DNA from: Chamaecyparis obtusa
Taxonomy: Eukaryota > Streptophyta > Pinopsida > Cupressales > Cupressaceae
Direction of reading: 5' to 3'
Length of the DNA stretch: 64,000 bases
NCBI GenBank assembly: GCA_027943335.1
Contig: BSBK01002928.1
Span: 294,501-358,500 of the forward strand
The notes beneath the pieces were generated by a model. That model was not told the origin of the DNA. It did not search any database and saw only the letters and a program-made list of their open reading frames with translations. A program made the translations under genes and the position numbers. This document shows positions 24,563-35,147 of the stretch, piece by piece (position 1 is the first letter of the stretch; each line of letters opens with the position of its first letter).

Positions 24563-24590
24563 TCAAAATTTGGCCCCAAATGTAGTAGTG
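24563..24590 (-). repeat. right terminal inverted repeat of the CACTA element
   Basis: Ends ...CCCCAAATGTAGTAGTG, the perfect inverse of the left end, and is followed by the second copy of the ACC duplication. Confidence 0.92.
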
Positions 24591-24593
24591 ACC

Positions 24594-25271
24594 TGACACA
24601 AGTCATGGAGAAAGAGGGGCCAAACAATGGTGCACCCTAATGATCCAAGCCTGCAACACACATGTGGAAGCAACAAACAACAAGAGTGAGAGAGAGAATG
24701 CCATATCCCTTCATTATATTATCTTCAATTTGAATCATACATGTCAGGCTGTAAGGCCTTCCCGGTTATGGCCTGATATACAATGAATCTCAGAAGTCCT
24801 CAAACATGCGAGGATCTGTCACAAATCTCCAATCTAATGTCTCCAATATTCTATAAAAAACTAACCCCCTAAACTACAACCAAACATCTACATTTATACA
24901 AGAAGCTACTGAGTTGAGTCGGCCTTCATATCCATAATCAATGGAAGTAACGGTCAAATCTGGGACCATGCGCTTCCCAATGATGGATATAAACATTAAA
25001 TCTACGATCCAATATAAATGCACAAGTCAGTCACAATAGGAAATAAAACTAAACCTGTTGGTAAGCAAGATAACCGAGCAATAGACAAGCAATGTCGAGT
25101 GCCAGTGAAATAGCCGACCGCCCAGGAGAGAACCAACCACACTCGGTAACCAAAGGAAATCGACCAACTACCGACCAACTCGGTCAAAGCAAAAACTGAG
25201 CAACACAGACAAAATTCCAAATTGTTTTTGGTGACACAGGATTGCCAAGGACCCAAGATGCTCCTGCATCA
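24594..25271 (-). repeat. 5' LTR of the antisense Gypsy element
   Basis: On the minus strand it begins TGATGCAGGAGCATC at 25271 and ends ...CTTGTGTCA at 24594, followed (once the CACTA and one ACC are removed) by GG and the methionine-tRNA primer site at about 7606. About 678 bp long. The sequence just right of 25271 is reverse transcriptase of another Gypsy element, so this element inserted there. The matching target duplication lies outside the window. Confidence 0.75.
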
Positions 25272-25783
25272 ATTGTGGATCTCACTGTTGGATTCTAAAT
25301 GTATTCCTTAATGAATGGATTTTCTGGATACAATCAAATCTACATCACACATGAAGATCATGAAAAGACAACATTTACTTGTGCATGGGGAACCTTTTGC
25401 TGGAATGTCACGCCCTTTAGTCTAAAAAATACTGGTGCGACATACCAATGCGCAATGACAACCATATTTCATGATATGATGTATAAAAACATGGAGGAAT
25501 ATGTGGATGACACACTAGATAAATCTTCCACTAGAGATATGCACCTCTATGATTTGGAAAAGATCTTCACTAGGATGGAACAATTCAAGTTAAGGCTCAA
25601 CCCAAAGAAGTGCACTTTTGGGGTCACTTCTCGAAAACTTATTGGCTACATAGTCTCACCATGAGGAATTGAAGTAGATCCAGCCAAGGTCAAAGAAATC
25701 ATGGAGATGCAACCTCCACATAATATCAATCAAATGAGGACATTGTAAGGAAAGCTACAATCCATCAGGAGATTTATCACCCA
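25272..25783 (+). pseudogene. reverse transcriptase fragment of a second Tat-like element
   Basis: In frame it reads IVDLTVGF, a stop, then MYSLMNGFSGYNQIYITHED, GTFCWNVTPFSLKNTGATYQ, the catalytic EEYVDDTLDKS, and LRLNPKKCTFGVTSRKLIGY. A stop follows at 25662-25664, then GIEVDPAKVKEIMEMQPP and a further stop. It parallels residues encoded at about 330-830 of the first element but is clearly divergent, so it is a separate insertion. The left side is cut by the antisense LTR, and similarity ends abruptly near 25783. Confidence 0.85.
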
Positions 25784-27332
25784 GGCCCTTTGAAATTATG
25801 TCTTGACTTTATAAATGCAGGTCATGTACTTGCACAACACTAGAAGCAATCTCCATAGTTCTTTGATACACATGTTAGTAACCAATATTAAATGCTAACA
25901 TCAAATATCTGATCCTACCATAAAAATTCTGATATCAAAAGGTACCATACTTAGTCATCTTTTGGTAACTGAGATGAAAACATTCTGGTTACATTAAAGC
26001 ACAATTATTTTACCCTAAAATTCCAAATGTGTTACATTATGTTAACCACTACTTTCCAACCCATATTGTATCTAAGGTCACTTAATGTAAAACATCTATA
26101 GTAAGAGCATACAAACCTTGTAATCATTCCATCCTCATCTTACACTAAGTGGAGGAATTTAGACATATATTAAAAACAATCTAAGCTTGTTAACTATTAA
26201 TGTTGCATCATAAATATGTTAAGGAGATTTACCATTGATCCTTAAGATATGGATTAAAAATAGAGCTTTTCATGTCAAGTAGAAACTATCCATCCTATTC
26301 TATTCTTCATCCATAATTTAGTGTAGGTATATGCAATCATTTATAAATCTTCACAATTTTTTGTTCAATATATTTAAACACCTACTTTACTAACTTATAT
26401 ATTATATCTCTTAATTGGTTTCAACAAATATAACATCTTTCTACACAATATTAGAAACAAATCTGATAATTATCCTACTTCTTGACTGCCTCTTTTCTTC
26501 ATGATAGAAATAAATAAAGATAAAGCTAAGATAGATAGCCTTATTCTTTTATTAACAAGCAAAAACTATTCCTCAAGTCCAATGGTCCATTGCCAAACTT
26601 ATAATTCCATGCTCCATAGGGATAACTCTCACCTCTTTACAAAAATAGGGATGAAAACTAAAGGTGTGTTATCTCTGTCCAAACCACAAGAAGAATAAAA
26701 TTTTTAGTCCATTTTCTTCCTTTCATGGTTTCAACTTAGATTTCATACCTATATTTTGTCTCCCTATTTTCATAAAGAAAGGAGTGCTGCTAGAAATTTA
26801 TTTTAATATATTAGATCAATCATTTACTTCCTTAAAGAAGATTTTTACCCATGTTCATATAATCTTGTCCAACAAAAAATGATGAATTATATACCTATAA
26901 TATTTTAGGTCCTTTTATTGAATGCATCCTATCATAAAACATATATTACATTTCTATATGAACAAACACTAAATTAAGAATAGCTAATTCCTGCCTCGAG
27001 TAATCTGATTAACACCATAATCTCATCATATGGTATTTTCCAATTTTTAATCTCTACAACAGATAAATTTCAAATGAAGCACCCATCTATGATATCTAGC
27101 CAGAACCTTCATTACCATTAAAATAATTATACCTAAGTCCCATCTTCTATTAAGTAAGATAATTATCATGACTCTATTTTATATCGATATCAACATAAAC
27201 ACAGTATCTAAAAGAGACTAAATATAGAGTCTAGTTTAGGAAATACATCAAAATTAGAGTCTTAGCCTGCTATAATTTGAACTACCATAATTATTACCAT
27301 TACCTTCGAGGGTTAGAGATTCATATTCTAAG
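25784..27332. other. AT-rich sequence without a recognised gene
   Basis: Short ORFs at 26501-26882 lack recognisable motifs. I see no LTR edges or tandem structure. Confidence 0.5.
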
Positions 27333-28064
27333 TTAACACGCTATTATATGGTCTTCTCCTGTACTACTTATCACAATTAAGGCATCCTCATAACATAATA
27401 GAATTGTATTTGCTAAAGCATGACTAGAGGTACCATATTCCTCTAGAAAACTAACATCCACAAAAATTTCTTTTGTATTGGATGACTCACTGATCTCTTC
27501 ATCCCTGCCATTGTCATTTGTAGCTGCCCTCAACCCCTTCCTACTATGCTTCATAACGATGGGATGAATAACTTGAATTCTCTCAACCTCGATGTCTAAC
27601 ATATCCTCTGAAACTTCATATTTGAGTACCACCATGTATTCCTTCCACCATCATTTTCCTACAATTAGTTTAATATGGATCAATTTCATAAAAAAATCTA
27701 TGCTTGAAATAATTTCCTTCTTCCTACATTCAAATATCTGCATATCTTTAATTATGAGTAACAATAATTTAACCACCTCAACCCCTTAGTTTTGGCCCTC
27801 CCCCACAATCTAATCTTTTAGGTAAGGAATCATGGGGTCTATATCCATATTCCTTACTATGATTTCTGGTCCATTTAATAGATCCTCCCAAAACACTCTC
27901 CTGCAAAGTTTAATTGCATTCTTTTTTCCCATCCTTGTCACTACCAAAAATGACACAAAAGTAGCTGGAATGTCAGAATTTACCTTGAACCAAAACTCAT
28001 AATTGATAATTTCTTCACCCATAATTGTCCTAACAACCAAATTTTCAAGGTCATCATGTCATTG
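27333..28064 (-). pseudogene. unassigned antisense reading frames
   Basis: Two minus-strand ORFs, 27333-27635 (acidic; VERIQVIHPIVMKHSRKGLR) and 27810-28040 (IINYEFWFKVNSDIPATF), lie close together. The second is open a little upstream (HDDLENLVV). Amino-acid composition looks protein-like, but I recognise no family. They could be a decayed non-LTR element or a gene relic. Confidence 0.3.
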
Positions 28065-28258
28065 AGGATTCTCCCCCACATTTATGGTTTAATCTTGCCC
28101 TTAAAAGCTATAAATCGACACTCCTCCTCTAAGACCAAGCTCGTTGTCAATTCCATAGCTACTTCTTAACCCAACACATTACATATAATCTGGCAATTTA
28201 CAAGCCTTCATCTACCCAATGCCCTTATTAATTACCCCACTATCTGAATTACCTATAA

Positions 28259-28294
28259 AAGACCTTTCACATGTAGTCACATGTGAAAGGTCTT
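28259..28294. repeat. 15-bp perfect inverted repeat with a 6-nt loop
   Basis: AAGACCTTTCACATG, then TAGTCA, then CATGTGAAAGGTCTT. It could be the centre of a small foldback element; no flanking duplication was noticed. Confidence 0.75.
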
Positions 28295-28779
28295 AATTAT
28301 GATATGAAATGTTGCTTGTGTATCAAATAATCACGTACCCCCTCATGACTTAAAATCAATGCATTACGGTAAATCTCGAGGCTTCCAGTTAGTTCCTTAA
28401 TAGTAAACTTAAATAAGTAGTGCTGCCAATCTTATATAGTGCCATCATATCCTTTAAGGGGTGAATTAGATAATGAAAATCTACCTAAAAGTATAATATC
28501 CAGCTAATAACCAAAATAATAAGTGAAATAATATTAATCAGGTGCAAACACGACTCCTCCATGAGACATGATGCAAAAAGGACTAATGAGGTATATAAGA
28601 TAGAAGTGACATGCATCTAAATGAATATAGATAAGTAAAATGCAAAATCAAATGACCCAACAAGGCAAAACATAAAGAAAATAAAATGGTAACATAAAAA
28701 CATCAAATGAGAGGAGAGGCCTAGGCAAAAATAGAAATCAATAAGCCTAGAAAGGATACCAATAGAAAAGAAAAGAAAT

Positions 28780-28835
28780 ATGTAATAAATAACAATAGTA
28801 GTAAAATAATAATAATATAAAATAGTAATAACAAA

Positions 28836-28879
<44 letters not shown>

Positions 28880-29130
28880 TAATAATGAATAAAAATATGA
28901 AAATATAATATATAATAAATAAGAATAATAATCTAATAATATTATAAAATAAAGACCAACAAGAAACAAAAAACAAAAATAGCTCGTAAGGGGAAAACAA
29001 ACACAAAGGGAAATGATAAAAATAAAATACATATATAAATATATAAAATAAAATGTAATAATATAAATATAAATATATAAATATAGTATAATATAATATA
29101 AATATAATAATAATTATATAATAAAATAAA
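28780..29130 (+). repeat. (AAT)n microsatellite within AT-rich low-complexity DNA
   Basis: A pure ATA/AAT run covers about 28838-28886; flanks are irregular AT repeats to about 29130. The antisense ORFs here (28617-29032) are low-complexity Tyr/Leu/Ile artefacts. Confidence 0.85.
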
Positions 29131-29554
29131 CCTAGATAAAGAAAAGTTAATCCATATGAGAAAGATGGGAAAAAGTGATATAGAAAGGATCTATTAGGGA
29201 TAATCTAAAGAGTTAAGACATAAGAAAAGTAGAGGAATATGAAGAATTAAACACGAGGAAATTATTCGAAAGATATTGTCCATAGCAATAACATAAGAGA
29301 GAGACAAAAGACATAACAAATAAAGAGATAGATCAGAACAAGCTTACAAAAGATTAGTATCATCCTATGCTCTCTAGAATAACCCCATATGCACCCAGAT
29401 TAGCCAACCTATCCACATTATCATTCCCCTGTCTATATATATGGTTGATGGTGTATTTCTCTAAATATTTGAGGAGGTCCACCAGTCTTTTGAGGAGACC
29501 ATTTAAGATCCAATTTGGGTTTGAGCTTTTCCTTAAAGCGTTTATTACTAATGT

Positions 29555-30580
29555 TTAGTCCCCTTTAATGTCAATTTTTTCCAATTGTAGATCCTTGCTA
29601 AATAATAGTCCTTCTACAAGAGCAGTAAACTCTACATAATTGTTCAACTCTCTTCCTATTGGCCTTGCTAAACGAGCTATCTCCACTTCCTCCCAACTAT
29701 GGATACTGCATCCTATGCTAGCAACTCCTAGATTGGCCCTCAAGGCACCATCAAAATTCAATTTGAACCAATCCTTCTTTGGTGGTATCCATTTGCATTT
29801 TCCCCTTATTTGGTTTTTAGATTCTTTGTCTTTTTCTATAAAGGAGGAATCTTTAAACCATTCTAATGATTCTTGATATTTTCATCCCAATATGTAAACT
29901 TCTTATTGTTTATTTGTTTGATTTGATTTTTGTTATTAACTACTTCAACAATGTCCACTTCTATTTTGTTTGTGATTTGTTCCCACTCCATCTTTTTCCA
30001 TTGAAGATCTGACGATTACGTTCTTTCCAAATTTCCCAAATTATTATAGATGGAGCAACTATCCATATATTTTCGTAAGTGTCGTGCTCTTTGATTTTAG
30101 GCTAATTTTGAAATTGTTTCAATATATCATTGGGTAGAGCAGTCTTCCATCCAAGCTTATTTCTAAGCCATTGCCAACATTTATTTGCAGTCACAATTGA
30201 TCAGGATATGATCTATTGATTCCTCACTTTTCTCATAGAGAGTACACTTGGATGGGTCATGATAGCCCATCTTAGTAAACCATTATGTAGTTAGTATCTT
30301 TTTTTGGAGAGTAGCCCATGCAAACATACTTGCCTTAGGGAGACAGTTCTTATTCCAACACAAATGCAATGGTAACCGAGATTTAGGGGATTGATGCCTT
30401 CTCATGAGATAATTGTAACCATCTTTTGTATTGTACTCACCTTTTTTAGCATTTACCCATATTAATTTTTCTTTTTCTTTTCTATCTGTTATCTTTCCAG
30501 TTTCCAATATTTCTTTTATCTTGATTTGTTCCTCTTTTGAGATATTAAGTTCATTCATTGATTTCCACTAGTACAAAATT
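29555..30580 (-). pseudogene. 3' end of an L1-type LINE ORF2 (zf-RVT plus RNase H), antisense
   Basis: From about 30570 leftwards the minus strand reads EKLIWVNAKKGEYNTKDGYN, LCWNKNCLPKASMFAWATL and KKILTT. This is the zinc-binding reverse-transcriptase-associated region (zf-RVT) found after RT in plant LINEs. After frameshifts and stops, 29761-29555 reads MNFDGALRANLGVASIGCS and LNNYVEFTALVEGLLFSKDL, an RNase H of the RVT_3 type, ending at the GD of the third motif. The RT domain is absent upstream, where the synthetase promoter region begins, so this is a 5'-truncated copy, as LINEs usually are. Confidence 0.75.
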
Positions 30581-31238
30581 GAAAATTATACATTTAATAT
30601 AATATTATTTTAAATATATTTTATTACAGAATAATAAATTATTAATAATAATAAAGCCTTTTACTTAGATTTTTTAAATATACTTATGTTAGTTTATTAA
30701 AATATTTGCATCTACTCTTTAATCAAGATGAATATTGATAAGTAGGAAATATTTTTCATAACAAGTCAAATTGTGACATTGCTATTAGGATTCAAGTATG
30801 AATTTAAGTGTTCCATTCATTCTCTTATAAATGAATTTTTGTGAACCACTACTCATGAAATATTAGTCAACAAATTTGACTCAAAAACTAAATAGTTGAA
30901 TTCTAATAGCAATATCATAAAATGAATATTTTTTTTAAAAAATATTTAATATTTCTCAATTCAAAAACAATTACTAATAAAAAAAATTAATTAACTACTT
31001 GCCTCCAGTTTTATGAGAGGAACTAAAAAGAACAAGTTCAACAATTTAGCAAGATTTAATATTTGAGTCTTGATCTGAGAGAGTATTTCGATCGCATAGA
31101 CTTCACTAAACCTTTCTTCCTTCGTCCATTTAACGCTGGATAAAACACGCGAGGCTCGATAAGAAGGAAGAAGAGGCCAAGTAAGTAAAACATGGAAATA
31201 TTATTTAGTAAATCAGTGGCGATTTCGCGTATCCGCTA
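30581..31238 (+). promoter_or_regulatory. presumed promoter and 5' UTR of the cysteinyl-tRNA synthetase gene
   Basis: No coding sequence is seen. The first 450 bp are very AT-rich; base composition rises from about 31050. A good donor (CAA|GTAAGT at 31181) and an acceptor (TTGCAG at 31254-31259) would define a 79-bp 5' UTR intron that removes the first ATG at 31239. No certain TATA box can be singled out. Confidence 0.45.
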
Positions 31239-31636
31239 ATGAATTTGTGTGCATTGCAGGCCAGGCCAGGGCTAAGGGCCAAAGCAGTGCCACTCATCAA
31301 ATTCTTCAAATCCTATTCCCATTTATTTTCAATTCATCCGGCCTTCCAGCCGTGTTCAAAGCTAAGAATGGAGACGTCTCCCTCGCAGAAGTCCAGCGCT
31401 CCAAGTTCGAAGATCAGAGCTTTCTGCGCGAATAAGGGAAAAAAAGAGGGTTTTGAAGAGGGTAAGAAGAATAATGAGACTGAGTTGTACGTATTCAACA
31501 CAGGGAGCAGGCAAAAGGAGTTATTTAAGCCTAGGGAGCCTGGGAAAGTCGGCATGTACGTTTGTGGAGTCACTGCCTACGATTTCAGTCATATTGGCCA
31601 CGCTCGCGTTTATGTCACATTCGACATTCTCTATCG
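31239..31636 (+). CDS. cysteinyl-tRNA synthetase, organellar type, exon 1
   Basis: The enzyme charges tRNA-Cys with cysteine in an ATP-dependent two-step reaction. The exon encodes an N-terminal extension rich in Ala, Ser, Lys and Arg with few acids ([20 protein letters not shown]), typical of a plastid/mitochondrial targeting peptide. The catalytic Rossmann start follows: [20 protein letters not shown], then [24 protein letters not shown] carries the zinc-ligand Cys and SHIGHAR is the class I HIGH signature. The exon ends after two bases of an Arg codon (TATCG|GTAAGT). The start may be 31239, or the in-frame Met at 31368 if the 79-bp upstream intron is real. Ligase identity is certain by motif; the organellar assignment rests on the extension and on similarity to plant chloroplast/mitochondrial CysRS. 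Confidence 0.93.
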
Positions 31637-31649
31637 GTAAGTACTTTTT

Positions 31650-32393
31650 TGGCTTACTTTCTCACAATAATGTTGAAATCTGTGAGGGACGCTTCTCACT
31701 GGTCGTTTGATTCAGTTAAAGTTTTTCAGTTGCATTCTTGAGCTCCAGCAGCGTCCCATGCCACACAAATTTAAATTTGCTCTTGCATGTCAAATTACCA
31801 GTATATAACTTGAAAAATAGCTATAGGCGCCAAATAAATGGCATTTGTGGGAAATGCCTTCTAGTAGAACCGAGCGGCTCCGAGAAACTCATAAAAAAAC
31901 ATTTTTTTGGGGGTAATTTGGGTGTCTTGAGATTCAATTTTTTTTGAGAGGTTACCCATTAAATGAATAGAATAGTATATAATTGTTCTGTCCATTTGGT
32001 CAAAGATAGTTTATGGGATATCTTTTAGATTTGCTGAGTGGCTACTAAGAAGTTTAATGACGCGCTCCCGTCTTTTCACAACTTTATCTTCTTTAAACAA
32101 ATCTTGCAGCAAAATGACTGCAAAAAATTGGTCAGAAAATTAAATGTTTTAATTTTTTTTCGTCAAATTTATTCTCGAAATAGTAGACAGCTGATGTATT
32201 TGCAATGATAAGTGTCTTTGAATGTCATCTTAGGTCTAGGATGATTATATGGAAGACTTATGATTTTGGGAAACAACTGACCGAAGGAAACAAAGAAGCA
32301 GTGTTGGCAATAGAACTTAACCACTGACAGTTATATCTTAAGAAGGTTGCTTTTAAGATTATTTGAAAATGTGAGATGTTGACAATTACCCAT
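31650..32393. other. intron sequence without recognised features
   Basis: Short ORFs at 31453-31947 overlap the exon end and intron and are shadows. No repeats noticed. Confidence 0.6.
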
Positions 32394-32827
32394 GTCCCCA
32401 TGCTGCTGTTTAAGAATAATTTGTGCTTAAATTTAAGCAGCTGGAGTGTTCCCATGCCATTTTTTAATCACGGGAAAAGGATAATTTGGAATCTATCCCT
32501 ACTTTTGAGGAGCAGCCACTGCTTAACATTTAAAAATAAGCTTTGAAAAAAAGGAGGGGCTGAAATAAGCAGCCGCTGCTTATTGAGAAAAATGACATAT
32601 GGCTCCACAAGATATTTTCCCTGTCTTTTATTGTCTCCTATTTTTTCTCAAAACATCTATCTACAAATTTTTTTATTAAAATTTCATTTAAACATTCTAT
32701 TTTAGATGTCTGCTAAGAAATAAGTAGCAAAAACCAGTAATCATGGGGCCACTAGCTCCACGAATTGCTGCTAGAAATGTTGAGCAGTGGCTGCTAGCCA
32801 AAATAAGCTTAGCAGCCGCATGGGGAC
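32394..32827. mobile_element. MITE-like element with imperfect terminal inverted repeats
   Basis: The left end GTCCCCATGCTGCTG(T)TTAAG matches the inverse of the right end CTTAGCAGCCGCATGGGGAC. About 434 bp, AT-rich, no ORF, with several GCAGC-containing motifs inside. Flanks TTACCCAT and CTGCCCTT agree at only five of eight positions, so the target duplication is unproven. Confidence 0.6.
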
Positions 32828-33048
32828 CTGCCCTTAACCTTTTACACTGCAAACCTAAAACTTATTGACAAAGTTGTATCCAGCCCACAAATTTGCCCTG
32901 TTAGACAAGCTGATATTGGCACTACACTCATATCACATGTATGATTGATGCCGGTTTGGAATCATGTATAATGTTCCCAACTGGGACTTTACTTGAATTA
33001 CCTTAAAATTTCCAACTAGGGTTTGGATTGTGCTTGGAAATGGCAATT

Positions 33049-34016
33049 TGTAATGTTTCCTACTGGGAGGCTGCCAATTCCCAATGATTAACATAGATCA
33101 CTATGCCATTAAATCAGGTTAAACTGAGAAACAATTAAGAATCCATAAAATATTTAATAATAAGCATACTCAAGTCCCAAATTTTCTACTTCTCTGCTGA
33201 TCATCAACCTTAAGAAGGATGGGGATTTACTTGTCCTTAGGGCGCTTGGACACCAATCTACAATTAGGCTCCCTCAAGGTTTCTAGAACACATATTCATA
33301 CCCATCTTGGGACTTATCCCTCAAGATTTCCGTGATACATGTCCTTACCCCATCTTGAAAATCCTCTACCTTGTGAGGTTTTACATTGCCTCTCTCTGAG
33401 ATAACCAGCCTATCCTCTTAACGGTGTTAGCAAGTGATCAAGGAATGGGCTATACATATATATTCACATCTCATGTATTACAGTTGTGTGTGTGTATATG
33501 CATGTATACATATATGGTATACATATATACATATACATACATATATATGGTATACATAAATGTATATATGCATACACACACACGTACATACATATACACA
33601 CACATATATATATACATATATGTGTATGTATATATAGATACGTACACACACATATATACATATATATATTGTGTATATATATTCATATATGTGTATGTAT
33701 GTATATATATACATATACATATTCATATCTATATATATCTATATATATCTATTTATATTTTATACGTATGCATATATGTATGTATGTATATATATATATA
33801 CATATATGTAGGGCTCCTTATCCCTAATAGAATTCATAATTAATATTCTGAATTCATATATGCTTGCCAGCAATATACTATCATTCATCTCCTTTGAAGA
33901 ACACCAAAATATAAATAGTTCTCATCATTCCTTTCTGATCTTTTTCCTTCTAATCAGTATCCAGTATACTTTATTTTCTCCCCCTTTCTATCTTTTGTGA
34001 GGAAGGGTCACACCTC
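33049..34016 (-). repeat. solo LTR of family A, antisense copy, left part
   Basis: Starts TGTAATGTTTCC and is the reverse complement of the right part of 45264-46854, with shared phrases such as TACAATTAGGCTCCCTCAAGG. It contains a long TA/TG/CA microsatellite at 33480-33810. The LTR is split after 34016 by another retroelement and resumes at 37748. The combined length of about 1.60 kb matches the second copy. Confidence 0.78.
33480..33810 (+). repeat. compound (TA/TG/CA)n microsatellite
   Basis: About 330 bp of interleaved TATA, TGTG and CACA runs. It produces Tyr/Ile/His-rich ORFs on both strands that are not genes. It corresponds to the short (TA)n run at 46384-46410 in the sister LTR, so it has expanded about tenfold here. 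Confidence 0.92.
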
Positions 34017-35134
34017 TGTTAATGTTTTGAACCAGAATAGTATAAATGCAATATATAGAAACTTAGAAAAGCATATGAATAGATGACACAAATATTTATC
34101 CTGGGAAAACCCTCCAGCCTGAGGGAAAAACCCAGACACACCCGAAAAATAGATCTCTTTATTGTAAGCTCAAAACATTTACAATGATCTTCACATTTGT
34201 GATTGATAATACTTATCAGTCAATCAATAAGCCTTTTTATAGTTCGATCACTTTAGCTATGTAAATACAAAATATCAAAACACTAAGTATCTCATAGATA
34301 CTTCAATCAACAAGAATATCTTCCCATAATCAATGAACATAAACGATCATACACAGAATAATTCTGTAGTATGAAACGCACTCACTAAATCAGAATAATA
34401 CTGTACCAAATATGATGCACTTATTACAAAAGATAGATGGATTCTCCTAATACGGGAAAACTTCCAGATGCACACTTAGCGATCAAATAAATTCTGAGAA
34501 TAAAAAACAAACACAATAGTCTCTGTCAAATGCAGTGCTTGCTGTAGAAGGAGAATCACATTCTTCAATCACTAAAAATATGCACAAGTCACATACGATA
34601 CTTAACAAGAATCACGATACAATGCTCTATCAACACACGGTACACCCAGCCAAATGCTCGATCTGGATGAATAGTTGTTTCGTGGAATACAAAGGGACAC
34701 ACCGTTACAAAACAAGGAAATGATGACGGTTACTCATATTGCTGTTTTGTATTCCCGCAATCTAGAGAAGCCACGCAATCTCAAATTCCAATTGTCCTTC
34801 GGCAAAACAGAAAAGGAATAATTAACGAGCACTGATGAGAGATTAAAAAAAACATAATTTGATCATTCACGGCAGGCACATAAGAACGGACTGACCATAA
34901 TCACCGACAATATTTGCACTTCAATCTTCAATACATGGGTGGTGATGGTTATGAAGAATAGCAACATAATACATAGCCTCTGAAAAGTGAAAAGTAAAGA
35001 ACAATGAATGGAAATCACAGACACGATAGCATCTCCGCTGGAAATATGAAATAGCTCATTCTGAGATAGAAAGAGAACACTGAAGGATCAATGCAAGTAT
35101 GAATGATTTCTTCTGCAGCTACCAGAACATTAAC
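34017..35134 (-). repeat. LTR (3' LTR in element orientation)
   Basis: Begins TGTTAATGTTTTGAACC and ends CCAGAACATTAAC. ORF 34535-34723 is duplicated in the other LTR at 37134-37322; it is repeat sequence, not a conserved gene. Confidence 0.85.
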
Positions 35135-35147
35135 TCTCCCTCTTAGC
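35135..35147 (-). promoter_or_regulatory. polypurine tract of the 3.7-kb element
   Basis: The minus strand reads GCTAAGAGGGAGA directly before the LTR. Confidence 0.75.

Larger units (their letters stand above)
7609..24590. mobile_element. 17-kb CACTA (En/Spm-type) DNA transposon with internal foldbacks and cargo genes
   Basis: The left end reads CACTACTACATTTGGGGCC and continues AAATTTTGA. The right end is its exact reverse complement, giving 28-bp perfect terminal inverted repeats that start with CACTA. Both sides are flanked by the same 3-bp duplication, ACC (7606-7608 and 24591-24593), the duplication size known for CACTA elements. Removing the element restores a continuous Gypsy leader, with LTR end, short spacer and PBS. 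Subterminal regions are rich in short motifs around GTCAGAA/GTCGAAA in both orientations, as expected for transposase binding sites. Inside are an antisense gene set (16.9-20.6 kb), several foldbacks and extensive repeats. I found no DDE transposase of the Transposase_21 type, so the copy is probably non-autonomous. Confidence 0.88.

Noticed and set aside
24312..24596. 94-residue ORF at the CACTA right end
   Set aside because: Runs through the terminal inverted repeat and into the target site; chance frame.
28617..29032. Two antisense ORFs over 100 residues
   Set aside because: Low-complexity Tyr/Leu/Ile/Phe translations of AT-rich DNA with an (AAT)n core.
31247..31710. Alternative-frame and antisense ORFs over exon 1 of the synthetase
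   Set aside because: Shadows of the real exon, which is fixed by the HIGH motif and splice phase.
33424..33843. ORFs of 65-139 residues on both strands
   Set aside because: Tyr/Ile/His-rich translations of a TA/TG/CA microsatellite.
34535..34723. ORF with a close copy at 37134-37322
   Set aside because: Duplicated because both lie in LTRs of the same element.
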